The notes under the pieces are model-generated. The model was not told the origin of the DNA and made no database searches. It worked only from the letters and a program-made list of their open reading frames with translations. Both the position numbers and the translations under genes were made by a program. Shown in pieces: positions 33,004-40,414 of a DNA stretch of 45,529 nucleotides (positions are counted from its first letter, which is position 1; every line of letters begins with the position of its first letter). Origin of the DNA: JALTBU01 sp964410645 (GTDB lineage Bacteria > Campylobacterota > Campylobacteria > Campylobacterales > Nautiliaceae); assembly GCA_964410645.1 (NCBI GenBank), contig CAYPHV010000005.1:1-45529 (forward strand). The letters run 5' to 3'.

Positions 33004-33199
33004 AATTGCTCCTTTGATTTCTCTAACTTCTCTTCAATTATTTTNNNNNNNNNNNNNNNNNNNNNNNNNNNNNNNNNNNNNNNNNNNNNNNNNNNNNNNN
33101 NNNNNNNNNNNNNNNNNNNNNNNNNNNNNNNNNNNNNNNNNNNNTGTCTGTGTCTCATAATTGCTCCTTTGATTTCTCTAACTTCTCTTCAATTATTTT
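32990..33199. other. Scaffold gap with duplicated 55-base contig ends
   Basis: Exactly 100 N (33045-33144) lie between two identical 55-base copies (32990-33044 and 33145-33199) of the rplQ start / rpoA end. The copies are the ends of two contigs that overlap, so the true sequence is continuous and 155 bases of this window are spurious. 55 is a common assembler k-mer length. Open frames translated across the N run are artefacts. Confidence 0.93.
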
Positions 33200-34156
33200 T
33201 TTGGAATTTAACGGTAACGGTTTATTTAAAGAAAACCCTATTTCTTCAAGCTTGTCAAAAATTTCTTCAAGTGATTTGGTTCCTAAATTCTTGATATTTG
33301 AAAGTTTTTCTTTACCCATTAAAACCAATTCGCCTATATATTTTAGGCCGGATCTATCCAATGCGTTAAAACTTCTGCTTCTCAAATTTAAATTTTCAAC
33401 CGGTTCGAATAAAATATTATATTCTTCAGGTAATTCAACTTCTTCAACCTGTTTTGTTTCAAGTTTAAATTCTTTTGAAAATACACTAAACTGATTTAAA
33501 TAAGTATTTATTGCGTTTTTAAAAGCGTTAATAGGGTCTATTTGTCCGTCTGTTTCAATTTCAAATATTATTTTTTCAAAATTTGGGTCATCCTCAACCA
33601 ATATTTTTTCTATGTTATAAATTACCTTTTTTATAGGGGAAAAATATGCATCAAATCCTATAAATCCGTCAGGAAGTTGATCTCTATAATTTTCAACTGC
33701 AACAAATCCCATGCCTTTTTTAATGATCAAAGAAATATTAAGGTCTCCTTCTTCGTTAAGGGTAGCAATATAAGATTCAGGCGTTACAACTTCCACTTCA
33801 TCATTGTCAAAATCTGCGCCTTTTAACTCTTTGGGCCCGATAAAATGATAATCTACAGTTATTTCATCTTTACTTTGATCTTTAATTTTAAATCTTATAT
33901 TCTTAAGATTAATTATAAAATTAGCTACATCTTCCAGCATCCCTTTTAATGAATCAAATTCATGCTTAACACCTTCTATTTTAAGAGCTACAGGTGCATA
34001 TCCCGGAGTTGCAGCGATGAGCGCCCTTCTGATTGGATGGGCCACACTAATGCCAAAACCAGCTTCAAAGGGATAAACTTCAATTCTGGCTTTGTTATTC
34101 TCGTTTTTATAAGAAAATTCATTTGGAATTAAAACTTCAGTTTTTATTTTATTCAT
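33155..34156 (-). CDS. rpoA: RNA polymerase alpha subunit
   Basis: 333 residues. The N-terminal assembly domain has GFGISVAHPIRRALIAATPG, and the C-terminal domain, which contacts UP elements and activators, carries RSFNALDRSGLKYIGELV and NLGTKSLEEIFDKL. Full length and intact: its stop lies in the right-hand copy of the duplicated contig end. It follows rpsD by 12 bases. Confidence 0.97.
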   Translation of the reverse strand: MNKIKTEVLIPNEFSYKNENNKARIEVYPFEAGFGISVAHPIRRALIAATPGYAPVALKIEGVKHEFDSLKGMLEDVANFIINLKNIRFKIKDQSKDEITVDYHFIGPKELKGADFDNDEVEVVTPESYIATLNEEGDLNISLIIKKGMGFVAVENYRDQLPDGFIGFDAYFSPIKKVIYNIEKILVEDDPNFEKIIFEIETDGQIDPINAFKNAINTYLNQFSVFSKEFKLETKQVEEVELPEEYNILFEPVENLNLRSRSFNALDRSGLKYIGELVLMGKEKLSNIKNLGTKSLEEIFDKLEEIGFSLNKPLPLNSKKIIEEKLEKSKEQL

Positions 34157-34168
34157 TTTTAGCCCCTA

Positions 34169-34795
34169 TTATTTAGAGTATAATTCAACTACTAATCTTT
34201 CTTCTACTGGAATGCTTATTTCATCTCTTTCAGGCATTCTTTGAAATACTCCAATTTTTTTGTCTTTATCCACATCAACCCAAGGAGCAACGCCTGTTTG
34301 TGCACTAAGTTCCAATGCTCTTTGAATCTGCGGATTATTTTTTGATTTTTCTTTTATTTCCACTCTGTCGCCTTCTTTTACTAAAAAAGAAGGAATAGTA
34401 ACTTTTTTACCATTTACTAAAACATGACCATGCGTCACAAGCTGCCTTGCAAATTTTCTTGTTCCGGCAAAACCCATTCTATAAATTACATTATCAAGTC
34501 TTCTCTCAAGCAATCTAATAAGGTTTTCACCTGTTGAGCCTTCCTGTCTGTTTGCATCTTTAAAGAATTTTCTGAATTGTTTTTCAAGCACGCCATAATA
34601 ATATTTAATTTTTTGTTTTTCTTTTAACTGCAACCCGTATTCGCTAACTTTTGTTCTTCTTTGTCCGTGTTGTCCCGGTGCATACGGTCTTCTATCAAGA
34701 GCACTTTTACCTGCCAATCTTCTTTCACCTTTAAGCTCTAAACTTATTCCCAATCTTCTTTCTATTTTTTCAACTGGTCCTGTATATCTTGCCAT
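34169..34795 (-). CDS. rpsD: Ribosomal protein S4
   Basis: 208 residues, one of the first proteins to bind 16S rRNA. The start MARYTGPVEKIERRLGISL and the S4 RNA-binding domain (RLDNVIYRMGFAGTRKFARQ, then VTHGHVLVNGKKV) are clear. In E. coli S4 represses the alpha operon; a structured leader upstream of rpmJ could be a target here. Two bases follow rpsK. Confidence 0.97.
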   Translation of the reverse strand: MARYTGPVEKIERRLGISLELKGERRLAGKSALDRRPYAPGQHGQRRTKVSEYGLQLKEKQKIKYYYGVLEKQFRKFFKDANRQEGSTGENLIRLLERRLDNVIYRMGFAGTRKFARQLVTHGHVLVNGKKVTIPSFLVKEGDRVEIKEKSKNNPQIQRALELSAQTGVAPWVDVDKDKKIGVFQRMPERDEISIPVEERLVVELYSK

Positions 34796-34797
34796 GG

Positions 34798-35190
34798 TTA
34801 CACCCTTCTTCTTTTTCTTGGTCTACAGCCATTGTGTGGCAGAGGAGTAATATCTTTCATCCAAAGTACTTTGATTCCTTCAATAGCTCCGACTGTTTTT
34901 ACAGCTGTTTCTCTACCACCGCCTGGTCCTTGAACTTTAATTCCAACTTCTTTTATTCCATATTCTTTTGCTTTATTCATAACTTCCTCCACTGCTTGTT
35001 GCGCGGCAAAAGGAGTTGATTTTTTACTGCCTTTAAATCCAAGATGTCCTGCACTGCCCCAGCATAAAGCATTACCCATCTCATCTGTTACAGTAATCAT
35101 TGTATTATTAAAAGTGGCTGAAACATAAACTATACCACGTCCTACCTGTTTTTTAATTTTTTTCTTTTTAAGAATTTTTCTTTTTGCCAT
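34798..35190 (-). CDS. rpsK: Ribosomal protein S11
   Basis: 130 residues, platform protein of the 30S subunit. Signature stretches are VYVSATFNNTMITVTDEMGN and GIKVQGPGGGRETAVK, and the end is the conserved PLPHNGCRPRKRRRV. Lies ten bases after rpsM. Confidence 0.98.
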   Translation of the reverse strand: MAKRKILKKKKIKKQVGRGIVYVSATFNNTMITVTDEMGNALCWGSAGHLGFKGSKKSTPFAAQQAVEEVMNKAKEYGIKEVGIKVQGPGGGRETAVKTVGAIEGIKVLWMKDITPLPHNGCRPRKRRRV

Positions 35191-35200
35191 TTATTTCCCT

Positions 35201-35569
35201 TTATTGTGCTTTTACGCCAACAGTTTTTTTCTTGCCTTTTCTGGTTCTTGCGTTTGTCTTTGTTCTTTGTCCTCTGACAGGAAGACCTTTTCTATGTCTT
35301 AAACCTCTGTAACATCCTAAATCCATAAGTTCTTTAATATTGAGCTGAACTATTTTTCTAAGTTCACCTTCTACTATATAATGATTTTGAATTTCTTTAT
35401 TTAATGTAGAAATTTCTTCTTCATTTAATTCATAAACTCTTTTATTTGAATCAATTCCTGTATCTTTTAATATTTTTCTACTAAGAGTTAACCCGATTCC
35501 ATAAAGATATGGAAGAGCATATTCTATTTTTTTATTATTTGGTAAATCTATACCTGCAATTCTAGCCAT
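35201..35569 (-). CDS. rpsM: Ribosomal protein S13
   Basis: 122 residues, head of the 30S subunit, contacts P-site tRNA. Start MARIAGIDLPNNKKIEYAL; the basic C-terminal tail has RHRKGLPVRGQRTKTNARTR. Its AAGGA site lies within the end of rpmJ, three bases from it, so the two are coupled. Confidence 0.98.
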   Translation of the reverse strand: MARIAGIDLPNNKKIEYALPYLYGIGLTLSRKILKDTGIDSNKRVYELNEEEISTLNKEIQNHYIVEGELRKIVQLNIKELMDLGCYRGLRHRKGLPVRGQRTKTNARTRKGKKKTVGVKAQ

Positions 35570-35572
35570 TTC

Positions 35573-35686
35573 TTATCCTTGTCTTTGTTTATGTCTTGGA
35601 TTCTCACAAATTACCCTAATAACACCTTTTCTTTTAACAATTTTGCATTTTGGGCACATTTTTTTAACTGATGCTCTAACTTTCAT
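35573..35686 (-). CDS. rpmJ: Ribosomal protein L36
   Basis: 37 residues, starting MKVRASVKKMCPKCKIVKRK and ending PRHKQRQG. The zinc ligands CPKC, C and H are present, so this is the zinc-binding form. AAGGAG precedes the ATG. First gene of the alpha operon here; infA, often its neighbour, is not upstream. Confidence 0.97.
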   Translation of the reverse strand: MKVRASVKKMCPKCKIVKRKGVIRVICENPRHKQRQG

Positions 35687-35747
35687 AGCGTCTCCTTAAT
35701 TTTAGTTGTAAATTTTAAAACTCCCCCATAGGTACAAAGACCAGCCC

Positions 35748-35781
35748 TTACAATAAATTTGTTAATATAGATTTATTGTAA
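35748..35781 (-). promoter_or_regulatory. Hairpin in the alpha-operon leader
   Basis: Perfect 11-base arms (TTACAATAAAT and its complement) around a 12-base loop, 62 bases ahead of rpmJ, in a leader of about 115 bases. The stem is followed by a GGGCTGG stretch and a CCTATGGGGGAG stretch. It may be an S4-responsive or processing element, but it does not obviously copy the E. coli alpha pseudoknot. Confidence 0.45.
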
Positions 35782-35808
35782 AACCTCTTTTGCGTTTAAG
35801 GGGATGGA

Positions 35809-35817
35809 ATTATAGCA
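35809..35817 (-). promoter_or_regulatory. Extended -10 promoter of the alpha operon
   Basis: TGCTATAAT on the minus strand: TG, one base, then exact TATAAT. Transcription would start near 35802. It is the best promoter candidate in the 252 bases between the AsmA-like gene and rpmJ. Confidence 0.65.
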
Positions 35818-35882
35818 CATATAAATATTAAATAGCAAAACTTAAGCAGCAATAGGCAGAAAAAAACCCACAAATATTTACA

Positions 35883-35907
35883 TTATTTCCTCATTACAAG
35901 GAAATAA
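35883..35907 (-). terminator. Hairpin after the AsmA-like gene
   Basis: Nine-base perfect arms (TTATTTCCT and its complement) around a seven-base loop, 32 bases beyond the stop of the upstream gene. A T-run follows only about 17 bases later, so an intrinsic terminator is possible but not textbook. Confidence 0.4.
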
Positions 35908-35938
35908 ATATAGAAATATTCTAAAATCCTATTTTTAT

Positions 35939-37252
35939 TTAAAACACTATAGTTTTTACAGGTTTATTTATTTCTATTTTTTTAATAAGTTTTATACCGT
36001 TATTGTTTATATAAAATATGTATATATATTTTTTTGATACCATTTTTAAATGAAAATCATATTTTCCGCAATAATAATAAATACCTTTTTTAATAACAAA
36101 ATAATTATTCATATTTTTGCTTATTAAATCAAAAATAATTTTTTTATCGTCAAGTTTACCAATTAGAAAAAATTTGCCTTTTAAAGAAGTTAAATTTACA
36201 TCTGTTTTGTCGTAAACTGTTTTTATAACCTCTTTTCCAAATACGACATTATTAAACAATATATTAAATGTACCTTTTTTTGGAGATATATTTATATTTC
36301 CACTGGCATCGCCTTTTATCAGTTTTCTTAAATTCAAAAATTCAAAAAATTTATCTGAAGGCATATTGAATTGTAAAGCAATATTTTTATTCTTATAATA
36401 TCCACTGAAATAATTGGATTTAAAATCTACTATTTTATTCAATGGATCGTAAAAAATATATAAAGGAACCTTTATGTCAAAAGGATATAATAAAATATTT
36501 TTAAAAAGACTTAAATTAACATAATCAAAATTCCCCTGATATTGAGTATTATTCCTATTTTTTGAAATTTTTAAAAAACCATGAATATCTTTTCCGCTTA
36601 TATCCCCTCTATATAAAATATTATTTTTTGAAATATCCACTATATTATAAATACGTGCAGGAATTGTATTATTAAGAAAAGAAATAGTCCCGTTAAAATC
36701 GGATTTAGCCAAAGTATATTTATCTACTTTTATATACAAATCATTATTCCCATTTAAAGAAATATTAAAATCTTTTTTCAAATTCAAGATTTTGATCATT
36801 GCTAAAAATTTAGCAGTATTAAAATTTTTACCGTTTAATTCTGCAAACAGGGGTTTTTTACAGTTTATTCTTATTTTTCCATATCCGTTTGCGAAATCAG
36901 CTTCCCCCATAATATTATTTTTATTAAACTTATTAACTTCTCCCATAGATATGATTTTTCCCTGAAGCTCAGGTAAAAATATATGTATATCCTTCAATTT
37001 AGCGTTATAAACACATTTAAACGGCAGCAATGTACCAAAGATTTGGATAAAATTTTTTCCTTTTTCTAATTTCAGGGAAAAACTGTTAAAAGAATGATTA
37101 AAATAAACGGGCTTAAAATATTTATTTAAACAAATTTTTGAATCTATATAATTTACCAAAAAGTGATCCCCCAGAGGAGAAAAGAATAATCCGGTTATTA
37201 CACCAAAAAAAACAATTAACAATATTGACAAATAAATAACAATTTTTTTCAT
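35939..37252 (-). CDS. AsmA/TamB-like single-span envelope protein, unassigned
   Basis: 437 residues. One N-terminal membrane anchor (about residues 4-26), then a long region of alternating short strands rich in Asn, Lys and aromatic residues (GTISFLNNT, ISGKDIHGFLKIS, GNINISPKKGTFNILFNN). This is the look of the AsmA/TamB/YhdP superfamily of periplasmic lipid-transport bridges, but no diagnostic motif is seen, and I give no gene name. It lies downstream of ftsI with a 141-base spacer that has its own promoter candidate, and ends before the alpha operon. Confidence 0.6.
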   Translation of the reverse strand: MKKIVIYLSILLIVFFGVITGLFFSPLGDHFLVNYIDSKICLNKYFKPVYFNHSFNSFSLKLEKGKNFIQIFGTLLPFKCVYNAKLKDIHIFLPELQGKIISMGEVNKFNKNNIMGEADFANGYGKIRINCKKPLFAELNGKNFNTAKFLAMIKILNLKKDFNISLNGNNDLYIKVDKYTLAKSDFNGTISFLNNTIPARIYNIVDISKNNILYRGDISGKDIHGFLKISKNRNNTQYQGNFDYVNLSLFKNILLYPFDIKVPLYIFYDPLNKIVDFKSNYFSGYYKNKNIALQFNMPSDKFFEFLNLRKLIKGDASGNINISPKKGTFNILFNNVVFGKEVIKTVYDKTDVNLTSLKGKFFLIGKLDDKKIIFDLISKNMNNYFVIKKGIYYYCGKYDFHLKMVSKKYIYIFYINNNGIKLIKKIEINKPVKTIVF

Positions 37253-37298
37253 TTTTCAACCTTTAAAGAAGTTTCAAAATATATTGAATGGCCTGGAA

Positions 37299-37320
37299 AT
37301 GCAAATTTTGCATATTATCA
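37299..37320 (-). promoter_or_regulatory. Extended -10 promoter overlapping a perfect palindrome
   Basis: On the minus strand TG-A-TAATAT (37320-37312) overlaps a 15-base palindrome (ATGCAAA, one central base, TTTGCAT; 37299-37313) that would cover the start site. About 47 bases separate it from the AsmA-like ATG. It may be an operator. Confidence 0.45.
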
Positions 37321-37404
37321 AAAGATCTTATCTTTGTGGTTCTCATACTTATATTTTTTACAATGCATTCGGTATTTCACATCTTCCACATAATTATTGC
37401 CCAT
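37318..37404 (-). CDS. Possible 28-residue ORF overlapping the end of ftsI
   Basis: An ATG inside the last ftsI codons opens a frame of 28 codons reading MGNNYVEDVKYRMHCKKYKY and ending DKIF. It would be translationally coupled to ftsI. It contains a single Cys and many charged residues and matches nothing I know. Chance is quite possible at this length. Confidence 0.2.
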   Translation of the reverse strand: MGNNYVEDVKYRMHCKKYKYENHKDKIF

Positions 37405-39085
37405 GTATTGCCTTTAATAAATTCTCTTTTATCATTATACCAATTATTTTTTTAAAAGTGGGCACAGCTGAACTTGAGGCGAAATAATTCGGCCATTTAG
37501 CTTTTATTCTTAAAAAGGTAACACCAATCGTATATTTATGGTTTTTACCATTTGCAAAACCGAAAAAAGAGGCATTATAAATTTTTTGTTTATACCGACC
37601 ATTTGAATTTACCTGAGCCGTGCCTGTTTTACCGGCTGTAAAAATACCGTCAACCAAAGCGGCCTTAGCAGTTCCCTTTAAAACAACTTTTCTTAGAATG
37701 TTAAGTATAATATCTGCGTTTTTAGGGCTTAACGTCTGTTTTTGAGATGTAGGTACATCTGCAATTTTAGGAGTAATTTCTATTCCGTTATTATTAAAAG
37801 TATTATATGCCTTAAGAAGCTGAATAAATGTCACTGCGATTCCGTAGCCATAAGAAGTAGTAGAAACAAATACCGGATATTGCAGCTTTTTAACAGAAGG
37901 AATACTTCCTTTTAATTCATAAGGCAAATCTATTCCCGAAAAACCGCCAAAACCAAATTTTTTTAATCCGTTAAAAAATTCTTTGTTTGTCAGTCTCAAA
38001 GCTAATTGCGAAATTACAATATTACTGGAATAAACAATTGCATTTTCCGCACTAAGCCAGGCAAAACCTTTATCGTCTTTTATGGGCGTTCTCCTCCATT
38101 TTGGTTTCCATCTGCCGTTGTACGCATTTAAAACTTCATAAGGATTAACTTTATTGTTTTGAAGTAAAATGGAAAAAGTTATAGGCTTCATAACAGAACC
38201 CGGTTCAAACAAATCCCTTACAAAGGCGATTTTCATATTTTTAATACTGTTTTTCGTTACATGTTTCGGATTGTATCTGTTCGAACTTGCAATTGCTATA
38301 ATTTTTCCGCTTTTTGAATCCATAACAGCCGCCATAACCTCATCCGCATTAAATTTTTGTTTTTGGCTGTCCAAAAGTTTTTCTATTTCTCTTTGAAGCA
38401 CAAGATTAATATTCAGTTTTAAATTATTTCCGTTTATGGCGTGTTTTATATAAACGGATTTATCATAAATAATATTTCCGTATACATCTCTTGGACCTTT
38501 TATAATTCCGTTTTGCTTAGAGTGTAAATAAATATTATAATATTCTTCTAAACCGTTTTCCCCTTTTTTTAAATCTTCCCTGTATCTTCCAAGCACAGGT
38601 TCAAGTGTATCTTTGTAAGGATATACTCTTTTAAAAGAATAATCTTCTATAAAATATCCTCTTCTGATTCCGCTTTTATCTGTTAAAAATACTCTTTTTT
38701 TATCTAAAACCTTTAAAAGATATTTTAGATTTTGGGCTGTTTTTAAATTTACCTTGGCAAGAATTACATATTTATCGGTTTTTAATAATTTGTTTATTTT
38801 TTTTGCATCAACATTTGCATAAATTGAAAAAAGTTTGATAAAAAGATTTTTTTTACCGGGATCTATATACCCCGGATTAATTCCCACCGCAAATATTTTT
38901 TTACTTTTTGCAACCAAATAATGCGGCGTATAAATATTACCCCTAAGGGCAATCTGTTTTTTTTTAGTAACAGGAGCCATATAATAAACGGGTTTTACAA
39001 TGCTTAAAAATAAAAAAACTCCAAATACCAATAGAAAAAAAAGAAGGAAAATAATATAAATAACAGGTATTCTATAATTTTTCAT
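37394..39085 (-). CDS. ftsI: Peptidoglycan transpeptidase FtsI (PBP3)
   Basis: Septal cross-linking enzyme, 563 residues. One N-terminal membrane helix, a PBP dimerisation domain, then the transpeptidase domain with all three motifs: SVMK (EPGSVMKPIT), SSN (VYSSNIVISQLA) and KTGT (TAGKTGTAQVNSNG). It overlaps fliE by one base and so belongs to the flgB operon. Its partner ftsW is divergently transcribed from the same intergenic region. Confidence 0.95.
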   Translation of the reverse strand: MKNYRIPVIYIIFLLFFLLVFGVFLFLSIVKPVYYMAPVTKKKQIALRGNIYTPHYLVAKSKKIFAVGINPGYIDPGKKNLFIKLFSIYANVDAKKINKLLKTDKYVILAKVNLKTAQNLKYLLKVLDKKRVFLTDKSGIRRGYFIEDYSFKRVYPYKDTLEPVLGRYREDLKKGENGLEEYYNIYLHSKQNGIIKGPRDVYGNIIYDKSVYIKHAINGNNLKLNINLVLQREIEKLLDSQKQKFNADEVMAAVMDSKSGKIIAIASSNRYNPKHVTKNSIKNMKIAFVRDLFEPGSVMKPITFSILLQNNKVNPYEVLNAYNGRWKPKWRRTPIKDDKGFAWLSAENAIVYSSNIVISQLALRLTNKEFFNGLKKFGFGGFSGIDLPYELKGSIPSVKKLQYPVFVSTTSYGYGIAVTFIQLLKAYNTFNNNGIEITPKIADVPTSQKQTLSPKNADIILNILRKVVLKGTAKAALVDGIFTAGKTGTAQVNSNGRYKQKIYNASFFGFANGKNHKYTIGVTFLRIKAKWPNYFASSSAVPTFKKIIGIMIKENLLKAIHGQ

Positions 39086-39372
39086 TAAATTTGAGTTTTT
39101 AAAAGTTCTTTATATGCACTAATCGCTTTATTTCTGACTTCAAGCATCATTTTCATCTGCATTTCAGCTTTTTGTATGGTAATGCTGGCAGCTGCCAAAT
39201 CTTTTGCTTTTCCAGTTGCAATGTCTGCTTCTGCTTTTTCGGCTTTTTTTAAAGAATTATTTGTCTGCTCCAACTCTTTTTTTAATATTTTTTCAAAACC
39301 GTTATTAGTTTTTAACGCTTTATTTTTAAAATCAATGTTTGAAAGTGAATCTATTTTATTGATAAATGCCAT
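39085..39372 (-). CDS. fliE: Flagellar hook-basal body protein FliE
   Basis: 95 residues, adaptor between the MS ring and the rod. Helical; the C-terminal KAEMQMKMMLEVRNKAISAY is the FliE signature. It follows flgC by nine bases and shares one base with ftsI. Confidence 0.94.
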   Translation of the reverse strand: MAFINKIDSLSNIDFKNKALKTNNGFEKILKKELEQTNNSLKKAEKAEADIATGKAKDLAAASITIQKAEMQMKMMLEVRNKAISAYKELLKTQI

Positions 39373-39381
39373 TTTTTACCT

Positions 39382-39879
39382 TTATGCTTCAAGTATGCCA
39401 ATAGCGCTGGTGGCTATTGCTTTTTGTGATTGAAATGCAGCAACATTCGCCTGATATGATCTTGTAGCTTCTATTAAATCGGTCATTTCTATCACAGGAT
39501 TAATATTAGGATACGCAACATATCCGTTTGCATTGGCGTCCGGATTTGTAGGGTCATATTTCAAAATAGGCTTGGAATCATCTCTTACTACTTTATCGAC
39601 TACTACACTTTCAATGGGAGGTTTTGCCGTGATATTGTTCATTCCGTCTTCATCCAGAGGATTTTCATATTTATGGAAATTGTCATCATTTTCCATTTCT
39701 TTATTTAAAGTGTTATCAAAGGGAACAGCTTTAAAAACAACCTCTTTTCTTTTATACGGCCCGCCTTCAGGCGTCCTGGTGGTATTTGCATTTGCTATAT
39801 TTTCAGAAATAACATTAATTCTAAAACGCTCGGCGGAAAGTCCGTATCCGGAAATATCAAAACTGTTTAAAAATCCCAT
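39382..39879 (-). CDS. flgC: Flagellar basal-body rod protein FlgC
   Basis: 165 residues, proximal rod subunit. The N-terminal rod motif is ENIANANTTRTPEGGPYKRK and the C-terminal helix EMTDLIEATRSYQANVAAFQ is typical. It lies eight bases after flgB. Confidence 0.96.
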   Translation of the reverse strand: MGFLNSFDISGYGLSAERFRINVISENIANANTTRTPEGGPYKRKEVVFKAVPFDNTLNKEMENDDNFHKYENPLDEDGMNNITAKPPIESVVVDKVVRDDSKPILKYDPTNPDANANGYVAYPNINPVIEMTDLIEATRSYQANVAAFQSQKAIATSAIGILEA

Positions 39880-39887
39880 TTTTACCC

Positions 39888-40313
39888 TTATATATTTTTA
39901 GAATATTCCAAAACAGCATTAAATATCTGAATTTGTTTTTTTATCGCCGCCACAGTTGCATTAAAAGCAACTGTATTTTTTGCCATCTCTGTTGTCTCAA
40001 CATCTATATCAACGCTGTTTCCATCATTTTTTGCCAAATGCCCGTCTCTAAAAAAAACAATCGGTTTAACATTATTATCCGCCTCCTGGGGATTCAAATC
40101 CATAGGCGACGTTTTTGCAAGTGCCAACTGCTTCGTATTTTTATAAAATTTTTGTTCTTCATGGTCTAACGCTTCTTCAAATCTAATATCTCTTGGTTTA
40201 TAAAAAGGTGTATCGGCATTTGCAATATTGCTTGAAATCAAATCCGCTCTTAAATGCCTGTAATATAAAGACTTTTCAAGAACAGGAAATGTTTTTGATA
40301 TTTCAAACGCCAT
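39888..40313 (-). CDS. flgB: Flagellar basal-body rod protein FlgB
   Basis: 141 residues, first proximal rod subunit. The SSNIANADTPFYKPRDIRFE motif and a C-terminal helix (FNATVAAIKKQIQIFNAVLE) are present. First gene of the flgB-flgC-fliE-ftsI operon, with a sigma-54 site 24 bases before its ATG and an AAGGA site between. Confidence 0.96.
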   Translation of the reverse strand: MAFEISKTFPVLEKSLYYRHLRADLISSNIANADTPFYKPRDIRFEEALDHEEQKFYKNTKQLALAKTSPMDLNPQEADNNVKPIVFFRDGHLAKNDGNSVDIDVETTEMAKNTVAFNATVAAIKKQIQIFNAVLEYSKNI

Positions 40314-40336
40314 TTTTTTCCTTTTTTATTTTATCT

Positions 40337-40353
40337 AAGCAATTTTTATTCCA
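40337..40353 (-). promoter_or_regulatory. Sigma-54 (RpoN) promoter of the flgB operon
   Basis: Minus strand TGGAATAAAAATTGCTT: the invariant GG (40352-40351) and GC (40340-40339) are exactly ten bases apart, as sigma-54 requires. Transcription would start near 40327, 14 bases ahead of the flgB ATG. In Campylobacter and Helicobacter, basal-body rod genes are RpoN/FlgR-controlled, which agrees. Confidence 0.82.
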
Positions 40354-40393
40354 TAAATTTGTTTCAATCTTTTGATAAAATTCTGTTTATTAT

Positions 40394-40399
40394 TATACT
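40394..40399 (+). promoter_or_regulatory. -10 box for ftsW
   Basis: TATACT on the plus strand, 16 bases before the TTG start of ftsW. No clear -35. It is the best candidate for the constitutive division promoter, divergent from the sigma-54 site. Confidence 0.4.
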
Positions 40400-40414
40400 T
40401 TATAAAGGACATTT

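Noticed and set aside
32990..33199. 55-base direct repeat as a biological duplication
   Set aside because: Both copies lie exactly at the N boundaries and contain the end of rpoA and the start of rplQ; overlapping contig ends explain them fully.
32956..33294. Plus-strand frame running across the N gap
   Set aside because: It includes a run of unknown residues and reads the duplicated contig ends; purely artefactual.
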